A stretch of 64,000 nucleotides of DNA from Kitasatospora sp. MMS16-BH015 (GTDB lineage: Bacteria > Actinomycetota > Actinomycetes > Streptomycetales > Streptomycetaceae): assembly GCF_002943525.1 (NCBI RefSeq), contig NZ_CP025394.1:8757001-8821000 (forward strand). Direction: 5' to 3'. Below, one piece after another: positions 1-8,559 of this stretch. Every line of letters begins with the position of its first letter. Positions within the stretch are counted from its first letter, which is position 1. The position numbers were made by a program, and so were the translations under genes. The notes beneath the pieces were generated by a model, which did not search any database, had not been told where the DNA came from, and was given only the letters and a program-made list of their open reading frames with translations.

Positions 1-466
1 TCACCCGGACCTCCAGATCGGCCCGCCCCTCGCGCAGCACCCGGTCGTCCTGGTGGCGCCCCTCGGAGAGCAGCACCACGGTCACCCCGGGCGCCGACTC
101 GCGGAGCCGAGGCAGCAGCCGGGTGGCCAGGGTGAGCGAGAGCAGGTCGCTGGCGACCACGGTGAAGGTCTGGGTCAGCCGCGCGGTGTCCACCGCCCCG
201 CCCTCGGCGAAGAGCGCGCGCGAGCGGTCGAGCAGGGCCTTGACCTCGGCGTGCACGGCCAGCGCGCGCGGGGTCGGCACCATCGCCCGGCCGGAGCGGA
301 CCAGGATCGGGTCACAGAAGGCGGTGCGGATCCGGGCCAGCGTGCGGCTCATCGCCGGGGCGGAGAGCTCGAGCCGGTCGGCGGCGGCCGTGACCGAGCA
401 TTCGTCGAGCAGCACGTCGAGCGCGTGCAACAGATTCAGATCGGTGTTCCGGGCCGTCGTGCCCAC
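1..466 (-). CDS. LysR-family transcriptional regulator, 3' end cut by the window edge
   Basis: This encodes the first 155 residues of a LysR-type regulator. The N-terminus has the usual winged-helix pattern (DLNLLHALDVLLDECSVT, then AADRLELSAPAMSRTLARIR). It is followed by the PTPRALAVH linker and the start of the effector-binding fold, where TFTVVASDLLS opens the first beta strand. I chose GTG at 466 because GAGGAG lies 8 bases upstream of it; GTG at 475 is the in-frame alternative. The stop lies beyond base 1. The gene diverges from an MFS exporter across 132 bp that hold a TTGCG/CGCAA dyad, so it probably controls that exporter. The ligand is unknown. Family assignment is firm; the target is inferred. 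Confidence 0.9.
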   Translation of the reverse strand, partial: MGTTARNTDLNLLHALDVLLDECSVTAAADRLELSAPAMSRTLARIRTAFCDPILVRSGRAMVPTPRALAVHAEVKALLDRSRALFAEGGAVDTARLTQTFTVVASDLLSLTLATRLLPRLRESAPGVTVVLLSEGRHQDDRVLREGRADLEVRV

Positions 467-490
467 CGGTACCACTCCTCACCTGCGCCA

Positions 491-505
491 TTGCGTTGAG
501 CGCAA
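491..505. promoter_or_regulatory. Candidate LysR operator in the divergent intergenic region
   Basis: TTGCG (491-495) and CGCAA (501-505) form a perfect dyad around five bases. It lies 25 bp upstream of the regulator start and just ahead of the exporter promoter. A short AT-flanked dyad between a LysR gene and its divergent partner is the usual LysR-box position. Binding by this regulator is inference. Confidence 0.45.
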
Positions 506-527
506 GATATGCTTGTGAGACATGCAT

Positions 528-556
528 TTGCCGTCATGGTAATCCGTTTCTAGCGT
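528..556 (+). promoter_or_regulatory. Housekeeping-type promoter of the MFS exporter
   Basis: TTGCCG (528-533), a 17-bp spacer and TAGCGT (551-556) fit a HrdB-type promoter. Transcription would start near 563, giving a leader of about 36 bases before the GTG at 599. The LysR dyad at 491-505 lies directly upstream, as expected for activator or repressor control. Confidence 0.45.
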
Positions 557-598
557 CGTCCTGGTTCTGATTCGAAGGCCGAACTCCCGGGAGACGCA

Positions 599-2017
599 GT
601 GGAAGCCAAGCAGTTGTCGGATCGAAGCACCCGTACCGAGACCACGTCGGCGCCACCGGGCCACCCGCGCGGCCGGGAGACCCTGGTCCTGATGTCGCTC
701 TGCGCGGGCACCCTCCAGGCGATGGCGGCGGCGATGAACCTCGCCGTCCCCTCGATCGCCCGCAGTTCCCTGCACCCGAGCCCGACCGCGCTGGTCTGGA
801 TCGTGGACGCCTACCTGATCGCCTTCGCCTGCCTGCTGATCCCGGGCGGTGCCTTGGCCGACCGGTTCGGCCGCAAGGGCCTGCTGCTGGCAGGGCTCGG
901 CCTCTTCACCGGCGGCAGCCTGCTGGCCGCCTCGGCGCACACCGTGCCGCTACTGATCGCCGGCCGGCTGGTGGCCGGGGCCGGCGCCGCCTTCGCGCTG
1001 CCGGTCACCCTCGGCCTGCCGATGCTGCTGCTGGCCCCCGCCCGCCGCCCGCAGGCGGTCGCCACCTGGACGGCCTCGCTCGCGGTGGGCGGCATCCTGG
1101 GCAACGTGGTCGGCGGCCTCGTCCTCGAACTCCTGCCCTGGCAGGGCCTGTTCCTGGTCTTCGGCGCGGCTGGAGCCGTGCTGCTGCTGGTCGCGGCGGC
1201 CCGTGCGCCACGGACGCCCAGGCGCGCGGTGCCGCTGGACGCCCCCGGCTCCATCCTGCTGGCCGCCGTGATCGTCGCGCTGCTCAACGGACTGATCGAG
1301 GGCCGCGAGCGCGGCTGGACCTCCGGCTGGGTGCTCGGCTCCTTCGGCGCGGCCGTGGCCATCGCGGTGGTGTACGTGCTGGTGGCGCTGCGCCGCCGCC
1401 ACCCGCTGCTCGACCCGCGGGTCTTCATGCTGCGCGCCGTCCGGGCCGGCACGGTCGGCGTCACGGTGGCCTTCGCCGGAGCGTTCGCCATGTTCTACGT
1501 CAACGCGCAGTACCTGACCGTGGCCCACGGCTTCTCGTTGGCACAGGCCGGCAGCGCGATCGCGCCGATCGCCGTCGCGATGACGCTGGCCTCCCGCTCC
1601 TCCACCGCGCTGGTGCGCCGCTGGGGCGCCAAGCGGGTGGTGGCCCTCGGCTTCGGCGCGCAGACCGCCGGGCTCGCGGCCTTCTCGCTGGTCGGCGCGG
1701 ACACCCCGTACCCGCTCTACATCCTCTGCCCCGCCCTGGCCCTCGCCGGTGTCGGCCTCGCGCTGCCCTCGCTCTCCGGCGGCATCATGACCGCACTGCC
1801 GGCCGACCGGGCCGGCATGGGCTCCGGCCTCAACGGTGCGGCCCGCGAGGTGGGCAGCGCGCTCGGTGTCGCGGCCATGGGGACGGCGCTGGGCGCGAAG
1901 GCGGCGGGCAGCGGGGCCTCGGCGGTCGCGCTGAGCTCGGCGATGGACTCCGGGTTCCGGGCGGTGGCGGTGGTGGTGGCGCTGGCGGCGGTGCTGGTGG
2001 TGCGCTGGATCGACTGA
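599..2017 (+). CDS. MFS transporter, DHA2-like drug exporter
   Basis: This is a 472-residue polytopic inner-membrane protein that probably exports a small molecule with proton antiport. About 30 residues of hydrophilic N-terminus precede a long series of hydrophobic helices. The loop GGALADRFGRKGLLLAG near residue 85 is the MFS motif A. The helix count looks like 13-14, as in the EmrB/QacA group. GTG at 599 is preceded by GGGAGA. It is divergent from a LysR gene, a common arrangement in which the regulator senses the exported compound. The substrate cannot be read from the sequence. Confidence 0.88.
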   Translation: MEAKQLSDRSTRTETTSAPPGHPRGRETLVLMSLCAGTLQAMAAAMNLAVPSIARSSLHPSPTALVWIVDAYLIAFACLLIPGGALADRFGRKGLLLAGLGLFTGGSLLAASAHTVPLLIAGRLVAGAGAAFALPVTLGLPMLLLAPARRPQAVATWTASLAVGGILGNVVGGLVLELLPWQGLFLVFGAAGAVLLLVAAARAPRTPRRAVPLDAPGSILLAAVIVALLNGLIEGRERGWTSGWVLGSFGAAVAIAVVYVLVALRRRHPLLDPRVFMLRAVRAGTVGVTVAFAGAFAMFYVNAQYLTVAHGFSLAQAGSAIAPIAVAMTLASRSSTALVRRWGAKRVVALGFGAQTAGLAAFSLVGADTPYPLYILCPALALAGVGLALPSLSGGIMTALPADRAGMGSGLNGAAREVGSALGVAAMGTALGAKAAGSGASAVALSSAMDSGFRAVAVVVALAAVLVVRWID

Positions 2018-2143
2018 GGCGGCCGTGGGGGCCCGGGTGGGGCTGTCCGTGCCGGGGGCTAGGGTCGGCGGCATGGTGAGAATGATCTACGTGGGTGGGG
2101 CGGCAGTGCGGATGGGGCAGAGCCGTGGGGCGGTGAGCGGCCG

Positions 2144-4252
2144 ATGACGGCGGAGGGCGGTTCGGCGGGCACCGTGGCGGCGGAAGTCGTGTCGGCGGTC
2201 GCCGGGTTGGCCGAGGTGCTGGACGCCGGGCGGCTGCATGAGGTCTGCTGGTGGCTCTGCCGGGTGGACGAGGCCATCGCGGGTGACTGGTCTGTCCCGA
2301 GTGTGGTGGCCGTGCGGGAGCGGGTGGTCGGCCTGGACCCGCGGGCGCGGGCCGAGGTGGTTGGCTCCTGTGTGGGCGGGATCCTGATGGTCTGGCGGCC
2401 CGGGTTGGAGACCGACAAGGCCCAGCGGGAGCGGGTGATGCTGACCCGGTTGGCCTCGATGGTCTCGCAGGGCTACCCGAACGGCGCCACCCGGGAGTTT
2501 CACGAGGACTGGCTGCACCTGGTCGGGCGGCAGTGGGGCCTGATGGAGCTGGAGCGGACCGAGGAACTGCTCCGGGCCGAGCTGGCGGCCGGGCGCCCGC
2601 TGGACGGTGCCGTGATCGCCGCGCTGCGGCGGACGGTCTTCGCGATCCGGCCGCACCACCACCCGGTGATCGAGTTCGCCGCGCAGTTCGCCGAACCGCT
2701 GCTCAGCCCGGGCGAGGCCTGGGCGGACCAGGCGCTGGGCGACCTCGCGGCCGACACCGACGGCTCGTGGGCGGAGCTAGTGCGGCACGCCTTCGAGGCC
2801 AAGTCGGCCAAGCCCACGGCTCGTTGGGAGAAGACCGGGCTGGCGCTGCTCGACGCGGTCGGCCCCGACCAGGCGCGGGAGCGGATCACCGGCTGGCTGG
2901 CCCTGGTCGGACGGCCGCGCACGCTCGACCTGGTGGCCGAGCCGTCCGAGGACGGGTTGCTCCAGTTCGACCCGTACAACCTGGACGCGTTGCGCGGGCT
3001 CGCCCTGCTGCTCGGGCTGCTCCCAGCCCACCCGGAGAGCGCCCGGGTGCTCGGCCGGCTGGTGGTCAGCGCCCTGCGCAAGGCGCCCGGCCTGGGCCCC
3101 CGGGCGCCCAAGGTCGCCAACGCCGCGGTGTACGCGCTCGCCCGGCTCGACGGCACGGCGGGCCTCGCCCAACTCGCCCTGCTCAGCAGCCGGGTCCGGT
3201 ACAAGGGCACCCTCAAGGAGTTGGAGAAGGCGCTCCAGGCGCGGGCCGCCGCACTCGGGGTCGGCCCGGAGGAGCTCGAGGAACTCGCGGTGCCCGACTA
3301 CGGGTTGACCGAGGTCGGCGCCTGCGTCCGGGAGTTCGGCGCGGCCCGGGTGGAGCTGCTGGTCGAGGGCCTGCGGGTGCGGCAGGGCTGGCAGAACGAG
3401 GCCGGGCGGGCAGTGAAGGCGGTGCCCGCCTCGGTACGGCGCGAACACGCCGTCGAGCTCAAGGAGTTCAAGGAGGCGGTGGGCGACATCGAGCGGATGC
3501 TTGCCGCCTGCGCCGAGCGGCTGGAGCGGGCCTACCTCGCCCGGCGCGGCTGGCGCTACGCCGCCTGGCGGGAGCGGTACCTGGACCACCCGCTGGTCGG
3601 CACGCTGGCCCGGCGGCTGATCTGGACCGTGGGCGGTGTCGACTGCCGCTGGTCCGAGGGCGCGCTGCGGACGGCGGACGGCACCGAACTCGCCCCGGCG
3701 GACGGTGACTCGGTGGAGCTCTGGCACCCGGTGGGCGCTGCGGAGACCGCAGTGGCCGGCTGGCGGGAGGCGCTGGCGCGGGAGCAGATCGAGCAGCCGT
3801 TCCCGCAGGCCCATCGCCACGTCTTCCAGGTCGCCGCCGAGGACGTGGCGGGCTGCGACCGGTTCGCCGGTCGAGTGCTCAGCCAGCGCCGGTTCCGCGC
3901 GGTGGCGGAGGGGCGGGGCTGGCAGAGTCCGCTCCAACTGCTGGTCGACAACTCCTTCGGCGCCCCACGACGCGCCCTGCCCGCGTGGGGCCTGCGCGCC
4001 GAGTACTGGGTGATCGGCACCGACGCCGACTGGGGCGAGCCCTTCGAGCGCCTGACCACCGGCGAGGTCCGGTTCTACCCCCTGGACGCCCCGGAGAACC
4101 TCAGCCAGGCACCCGGCGGCGCGTACGGCCCGATCCACCGACCCGGCCTGACCCTCGTCGACCCGGTGCCGCCGGCGGAGGTGCCACCGCTGGTACTGAG
4201 CGAAATCCTGCGCGACGTTTCCCTGTTCGTCAGCCGGGCCGAGAGCGACTGA
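2144..4252 (+). CDS. DUF4132 domain protein (short form, 702 aa)
   Basis: This is a soluble 702-residue protein with no signal peptide or membrane segment. The N-terminal half is helical and repeat-like, resembling HEAT-type stretches rich in Leu and Ala. From about residue 435 it carries the DUF4132 core: a charged helix with HAVELKEFKEAV, then HPLVGTLARRLIW and, further on, EQPFPQAHRHVF. A 1134-residue paralogue with the same core (HPLTGRLVRRLLW and QPFPQLARPTHAF) lies at 13141-16545 on the other strand. DUF4132 has no settled function; in other bacteria it is linked to MolR-like proteins. ATG at 2144 lacks a strong Shine-Dalgarno. It stands alone between unrelated genes. Confidence 0.75.
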   Translation: MTAEGGSAGTVAAEVVSAVAGLAEVLDAGRLHEVCWWLCRVDEAIAGDWSVPSVVAVRERVVGLDPRARAEVVGSCVGGILMVWRPGLETDKAQRERVMLTRLASMVSQGYPNGATREFHEDWLHLVGRQWGLMELERTEELLRAELAAGRPLDGAVIAALRRTVFAIRPHHHPVIEFAAQFAEPLLSPGEAWADQALGDLAADTDGSWAELVRHAFEAKSAKPTARWEKTGLALLDAVGPDQARERITGWLALVGRPRTLDLVAEPSEDGLLQFDPYNLDALRGLALLLGLLPAHPESARVLGRLVVSALRKAPGLGPRAPKVANAAVYALARLDGTAGLAQLALLSSRVRYKGTLKELEKALQARAAALGVGPEELEELAVPDYGLTEVGACVREFGAARVELLVEGLRVRQGWQNEAGRAVKAVPASVRREHAVELKEFKEAVGDIERMLAACAERLERAYLARRGWRYAAWRERYLDHPLVGTLARRLIWTVGGVDCRWSEGALRTADGTELAPADGDSVELWHPVGAAETAVAGWREALAREQIEQPFPQAHRHVFQVAAEDVAGCDRFAGRVLSQRRFRAVAEGRGWQSPLQLLVDNSFGAPRRALPAWGLRAEYWVIGTDADWGEPFERLTTGEVRFYPLDAPENLSQAPGGAYGPIHRPGLTLVDPVPPAEVPPLVLSEILRDVSLFVSRAESD

Positions 4253-4346
4253 GCGGTGGCGGTGGGGCAGTAGCCGCTTCAGGTAGGGGAGTTGGGGGAA
4301 TCCGTACGGGGTTGGGTTCCCCCTGCTGCCCTGAGGAGATCCGCTC

Positions 4347-5696
4347 GTGCTCGCATCCCGTGTCAGAATCCGGTCCCTGTCGGTGGTGTTCGGTGCGGCC
4401 TGTGCCGCGCTCGGCCTGTGGGTCGGGGCGGCGCAGGCCGCACCGGGGGCGGGGTACGTGGTGAGTACGCCGACGGAGTTGTCGGCGGCCTGTGCCGGGC
4501 AGAACGCCGAGACCATCCAGGCGGTGGATCCGGCGGTGAACGGCGTGTACGAGGCGTGGATCGGGTGCAAGGGCATCGGGTTCGCGCGGTCGCTGGACGG
4601 CGGGGGGAGCTTCGGGGCGCCGGTGACGCTGCCGGGGAGCGTGGGGCAGAAGGGGGCGCGGTCCTGGGATCCGGCGGTCACGGTGGCACCGGACGGGAAG
4701 GTGTACGCGGCGTTCATGGTCAGCCGGGCCGGTCAGACGTACCCGGTGGTCGATGTCAGCACCGATCACGGTGCGACGTTCGGTGTGGCCGGGTCGATCA
4801 CGCCGCCGGACGGGAACAACTGGGGCGACCGGGACTTCATCGCGGTGGGGCCGGACGGCACGCTCTACCTCACCTGGGACTACGGCCCGAGCGCGGCGGC
4901 GGTCACCTTCCTCTGTGCGCCGAACGGGAGTTGTGCCTTCGCCACCGGCGATGTCAACGCGGTGCTGCAGAAGTCCACCGACGGGGGCCGGACTTGGAGC
5001 GCGATGTCGCACGTCAGCCCCGGGTACCCGGACAGCGGCGGGGACAGTGCGCCAGTGCTGGTCGAGCCGGACGGCTCGATCGACGTGCTGTACCAGGGGC
5101 ACACCGTCACCGACGTGCCGACCGACAACCTGACCGTGGCGCGGACCTACGCGACCCGTTCCACGGACGGCGGGGCGAGTTGGTCGCCGCCGGTGGCGGT
5201 CGGGGCCGGGGCCGGGACGATGGACAACGGCGAGTGGTGGATCGACGGCAGCGAGGCGCTCGGCCCGGACGGGACGCTGTACGCGACCTGGGACACCCAG
5301 GGGGCGAGCAGCGACACCGGCTGGCTCTCCTACTCCCGTGACCACGGGGCGAGTTGGTCCGCTCCGGCTCAGGTCACGCCGGACAGCTCGAACGCGCCGC
5401 ACATCATGCAGGTGGTGGCCGGCCCGGCCGGGTTGGCCTACGTGGGCTGGCTCTCGGGAGCCGATCCGCGCGGCTACGCGCAGGAGTTGCGCACCTTCTC
5501 CACCACCCGCGGCTGGCTCTCGGGCCCGGTGCAGGTCTCACAGGCCTTCGGCGCGAGCTCGGTCTGGCCGGGCGACACCTTCGGCCTGTCCGCCCTCTCG
5601 CCGACCCGGCTGGTGCTGGCCTGGGGCAGCGCGGTGGCGCCGACGGCCGCGACCGACGAGATCTGGGCCGCGACCGTGGGCGTGACGCTCCCGTAG
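4347..5696 (+). CDS. Secreted BNR/Asp-box repeat protein, sialidase-like propeller
   Basis: This is a 449-residue exported protein. A Sec signal peptide (hydrophobic SVVFGAACAALGLWVGAA, cleavage after AQA near residue 31) is followed by a six-bladed-propeller type sequence. At least five Asp boxes of the form S-x-D-x-G-x-[ST]-[WF] are visible: SLDGGGSF, STDHGATF, STDGGRTW, STDGGASW and SRDHGASW. These occur in sialidases and in many non-enzymatic propellers. I do not see the arginine triad of a true sialidase clearly, so enzyme activity is open. GTG at 4347 follows GAGGAG by nine bases. The stop codon falls inside a 14-bp tandem repeat. Confidence 0.82.
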   Translation: MLASRVRIRSLSVVFGAACAALGLWVGAAQAAPGAGYVVSTPTELSAACAGQNAETIQAVDPAVNGVYEAWIGCKGIGFARSLDGGGSFGAPVTLPGSVGQKGARSWDPAVTVAPDGKVYAAFMVSRAGQTYPVVDVSTDHGATFGVAGSITPPDGNNWGDRDFIAVGPDGTLYLTWDYGPSAAAVTFLCAPNGSCAFATGDVNAVLQKSTDGGRTWSAMSHVSPGYPDSGGDSAPVLVEPDGSIDVLYQGHTVTDVPTDNLTVARTYATRSTDGGASWSPPVAVGAGAGTMDNGEWWIDGSEALGPDGTLYATWDTQGASSDTGWLSYSRDHGASWSAPAQVTPDSSNAPHIMQVVAGPAGLAYVGWLSGADPRGYAQELRTFSTTRGWLSGPVQVSQAFGASSVWPGDTFGLSALSPTRLVLAWGSAVAPTAATDEIWAATVGVTLP

Positions 5697-5730
5697 GGCC
5701 GGTCCCGTAGGGCCGGTCCCGTAGGAACGG
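5690..5730. repeat. 14-bp tandem repeat, about three copies, spanning a stop codon
   Basis: CCCGTAGGGCCGGT occurs at 5690-5703 and again at 5704-5717, with a degenerate third copy at 5718-5730. Each copy contains the TAG that ends the BNR-protein gene. It lies between two convergent genes. GGGCCG and CGGCCC within it can pair, so it may also act as a weak terminator. Confidence 0.7.
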
Positions 5731-5733
5731 CCC

Positions 5734-6810
5734 CTAGCCCGAGCTCCCGAAGGTGGGACGGGACTGGCGGGGGAGCGGGCGCAGGCGCATGAAGACCGTG
5801 TGGCCCTCGGTGCCGTACTTCTCCAGTTGGGCGGCGGCGAGTTGGCGCAGGAGGTCGGTCTCGTGGTCGTCGACCAGGCCGAGTTCGAAGACCTCGCTGG
5901 GATGGCCGCCCAGGAGGACGCGGACGGGCTGGTCCTGGCTCCTGGCGAGGGCGACCAGGAGCCGGTGGTCGCTGACGTGGATCTCGCCCTGGTGGCGGAC
6001 GTAGTCGAGCCAGAGCGGCTTGCCGATGGCCCCGCTGTCGTCGAGCAACTGGGCTTTCTTCTTGAGGAGTTCGTTGACCGATCGGCCGCTGGTCCAGAGC
6101 TCGGCGAAGCGCTCCGCGACGAAGGAGCCGAGCGGGGTGGTGACCCGGACCTCGAGCTGCTGGGTGTCACCGGAGTGGCGGTCGACCGGGAAGAAGCTGA
6201 CCATCATCCGCTCGCCGCAGCGGTAGAGCTGGATGGAGGGCGCGGCGTCGTAGAGCCGCATCTGGAGCCGGCCGCGCTGCTCGTTCGGGAGCAGGTTCTG
6301 CACCCGGCGGAACTCGCGGATGTTGCGCAGCACGCCGCCCCGCACGTCGGTGCTGAGCTCGTGGGAGCGCTGCTGGGCGGCCAGCGAATCCGGATCGAGC
6401 AGCATGATCTGCATGGTGGCGCCGTTGGCGATCGCCGCGCGGGTGGCTTCGGCGAAGCGCTGCGAGGTGCCGGCGAAGAGGGGTGAGTAGGTGTCGAGGA
6501 TGCAGACCAGGTCGTGGGTCTGGGTCAGCAGGTCGCAGAAGGAGCCGTAGTCCAGGCGCAGGTGCTCGCGGACGCGGTCCTCCTCGAGCCGGGTGACGAT
6601 GGGTTGGATCACGAGCAAGGTCGCGATCGTGGTCAGGAGTTCAGGGGCCAGGTTGAGTAGGAGGTTCTCCCGGTACTCGTGGATCCCGCGGGCGAACCAG
6701 AGACAGAGGACGACACCGAGGCCGAGTGTCGCGCAGATCAGCAGCACTCCCCGCTGCACACGCCAATCTCCGAACATGTGACCGTGGTACCCACCGCCGG
6801 GCTCCGCCAT
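5734..6810 (-). CDS. Membrane-anchored protein of unknown function, PLD-like fold
   Basis: This is a 358-residue protein with two N-terminal membrane segments (about residues 20-40 and 50-75), then a cytoplasmic domain of about 270 residues. The soluble part alternates beta strands and helices (IMLLDPDSL, RLQMRLYD, MMVSFFPVD) as in phospholipase-D-like or DUF5919-like proteins. No HxKxxxxD motif is present, so it is unlikely to be an active phospholipase. ATG at 6810 is used; ATG at 6777 is an alternative that still keeps both membrane segments. The gene faces the BNR-protein gene tail to tail. Function unknown. Confidence 0.65.
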   Translation of the reverse strand: MAEPGGGYHGHMFGDWRVQRGVLLICATLGLGVVLCLWFARGIHEYRENLLLNLAPELLTTIATLLVIQPIVTRLEEDRVREHLRLDYGSFCDLLTQTHDLVCILDTYSPLFAGTSQRFAEATRAAIANGATMQIMLLDPDSLAAQQRSHELSTDVRGGVLRNIREFRRVQNLLPNEQRGRLQMRLYDAAPSIQLYRCGERMMVSFFPVDRHSGDTQQLEVRVTTPLGSFVAERFAELWTSGRSVNELLKKKAQLLDDSGAIGKPLWLDYVRHQGEIHVSDHRLLVALARSQDQPVRVLLGGHPSEVFELGLVDDHETDLLRQLAAAQLEKYGTEGHTVFMRLRPLPRQSRPTFGSSG

Positions 6811-6821
6811 GCGTGTACTGA

Positions 6822-6853
6822 CGGAGGCCCCGAACCAAGGGTCGGGGCCTCCG
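6822..6853. terminator. Terminator of the GH12-lectin gene
   Basis: CGGAGGCCCCGA (6822-6833) and TCGGGGCCTCCG (6842-6853) form a perfect 12-bp stem with an 8-base loop. It begins 9 bases beyond the stop of the upstream minus-strand gene and would separate it from the membrane-protein gene that follows on the same strand. Confidence 0.75.
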
Positions 6854-6861
6854 GATCGGGG

Positions 6862-8460
6862 TCAGGCGGCGGAGTAGAAGACCTGGGCCGAGGTGGCGTT
6901 GCAGCTCCAGAGATCGAGCGGAACGCCCGGCGTGCCGGTGGACTTGGGGTCGTCCAGGCAGAGACCGGTGGCGGGGTTGAGCAGGTAGCCGGTCGGGGAG
7001 AGCAGCCACTGCTGGGCGGGGGTGCCGGCGCAGGCGGCGAGCTGGACCGGGCTGCCGGGAGTGGCGGCGGCGCCCGCGTCGAGGCAGCCGCCGGTGGAGA
7101 CGCGCAGGGTGCCGTCCTTGACGAGCTGCCAGTTCTGCGGCGGGGTGGGCACGGAGTTGCAGCCGTGCAGGGTGATCGAGGTGGTGGACTCGACGCCGCC
7201 GCTGAGGCAGAGGTTGGCGGCCTTGTTGGTGAACGCGGTGAAGAGCGGCTGGCCGTCGTAGGGCAGGCGCCAGTCCTGGCCGCCGGCCCCGCAGGTCCAG
7301 AGGATCAGCTGGGTGCCGTTGGCGAGCGAGGCGGCCGGGTCGGCCAGGCAGAGGCCGGACTGCGGGTTGACCAGGCCCTTGCCGTTCTGGGTCCAGACCT
7401 GGGCGCCGGAGCCGTTGCACGGGTAGAGCTGCACCGCAGTCCCGTTGGTGGTGCCGCCGCCGTACACGTCCAAGCACTTGCCGAGGGCCTGTACGGTGCC
7501 GTCGTTGCCCACCGTCCAGGTCTGGCCCGGGGTGCCGGCGCAGTCCCAGACCTCCACCGGCATCGAGTAATCCCCGGTGTTCGCACCGTTGTTGCCCGCG
7601 TCCAGGCACTTGCCGGGCAGGCCGGAGGTGAGGTTGCCGGTGGGCAGGCCGGTGGCGGGGAGATAGGAGAAGGAGTTGGTGGCGAGCCCGGCGCCGCCGT
7701 TCCAGATCTCGAACCCGGCCTGAACGGAGCAGAGTTGGCCGCCGGCCGGAACGTAGCCGCGGACCACCGCGTCGGCGGTGACGGTGCGCAGGTTGAGCGC
7801 GTAGACGGAGTTGGTCGGGGTGGTGGCCAGGTAGCTGATCACCTGCTTGCCACTGGTGGTGTCCTGGTGGAGGTAGACCTGGTAGGTCCGGCCGCCGAGG
7901 GTGACCTGCTGGGTGGAGGTGCCGAGCGGCACCGGGCCGCCCTGGCGGTTGAGCCAGATCATCAGCTCGTGGGAGGTGGTGGTGCCCGCGCAGCCGGTGG
8001 CGTCGTCCGCGTACCAGATGTCGTACGCGGTGTCGTACTGGCCGGGCACGCCGGTGGTGGTGCGCCAGCTGGTCAGTACGTCGCCCATGGTGGCCACCGG
8101 GGTGGGGAGTTCACCGGGCCGGGGGAGGTACTGGATCCGGGCGTAGGCGCCGGGGGCACCGGGGCGAGCGTTGGTGGCGCTGCTGAGCGCGCTGCTGCTG
8201 ACGGTGAAGTCGGCGCCGCCGGTGCTGGTCAGGCAGACCTCGGCCGAGGAGTTCCACTCGTCGGGCATGATCAGGTAGCGGCCGCCGCCGACCGCGGCGG
8301 AGCCGTAGGGGCCGTTGGCCGAGGTGCAGAGCGAGGCCGGGGTGTCGGCCTGCGCCGGGGCGGCGAGCCCGCCGAGGCTGCCGGCGGAGCCGAGCAGGGC
8401 GAGGGCCAGCAGAGCGGCCCGGGCGCGGTGGCGGTAGCGGTGGTACTGACGGTGCTTCAA
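6862..8460 (-). CDS. Secreted GH12 endoglucanase with two ricin-type lectin modules
   Basis: This is a 532-residue exported plant-polymer hydrolase. A Sec signal peptide ends near AQA at residue 38. Residues 45-268 match glycoside hydrolase family 12: DEWNSS, YDIWYADD, HELMIWLNRQGG and GFEIWNGGAGL. The expected nucleophile is Glu165 and the acid/base is Glu251. Residues 277-405 and 405-530 are two beta-trefoil (CBM13) modules with repeated CLD and Q-x-W motifs, which should bind glycan. GH12 enzymes cut beta-1,4-glucan or xyloglucan; which one is not clear here. The start codon is TTG at 8460 behind AGGGGGA. A dyad in the leader suggests regulation. Confidence 0.88.
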   Translation of the reverse strand: MKHRQYHRYRHRARAALLALALLGSAGSLGGLAAPAQADTPASLCTSANGPYGSAAVGGGRYLIMPDEWNSSAEVCLTSTGGADFTVSSSALSSATNARPGAPGAYARIQYLPRPGELPTPVATMGDVLTSWRTTTGVPGQYDTAYDIWYADDATGCAGTTTSHELMIWLNRQGGPVPLGTSTQQVTLGGRTYQVYLHQDTTSGKQVISYLATTPTNSVYALNLRTVTADAVVRGYVPAGGQLCSVQAGFEIWNGGAGLATNSFSYLPATGLPTGNLTSGLPGKCLDAGNNGANTGDYSMPVEVWDCAGTPGQTWTVGNDGTVQALGKCLDVYGGGTTNGTAVQLYPCNGSGAQVWTQNGKGLVNPQSGLCLADPAASLANGTQLILWTCGAGGQDWRLPYDGQPLFTAFTNKAANLCLSGGVESTTSITLHGCNSVPTPPQNWQLVKDGTLRVSTGGCLDAGAAATPGSPVQLAACAGTPAQQWLLSPTGYLLNPATGLCLDDPKSTGTPGVPLDLWSCNATSAQVFYSAA

Positions 8461-8506
8461 GTCTGGTTCCCCCTGGTTGAGACGGGTGTGTCCCGTGGGA
8501 ACAGAC
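8461..8506. promoter_or_regulatory. Dyad in the leader of the glucanase gene
   Basis: GTCTGGTTCCC (8461-8471) and GGGAACAGAC (8497-8506) form an inverted repeat with a one-base bulge. A second short hairpin, ACGGG/CCCGT, lies between them. On the minus strand a TACAGT element just upstream could be the -10 box. The dyad overlaps the ribosome-binding site, so it may be an operator or an mRNA fold. Both readings are inference. Confidence 0.35.
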
Positions 8507-8559
8507 TGTAGCGGGCGTGGTGGAGTGACTCGAAAGCCCGTGCGGGAGCAAAAGGGTGG

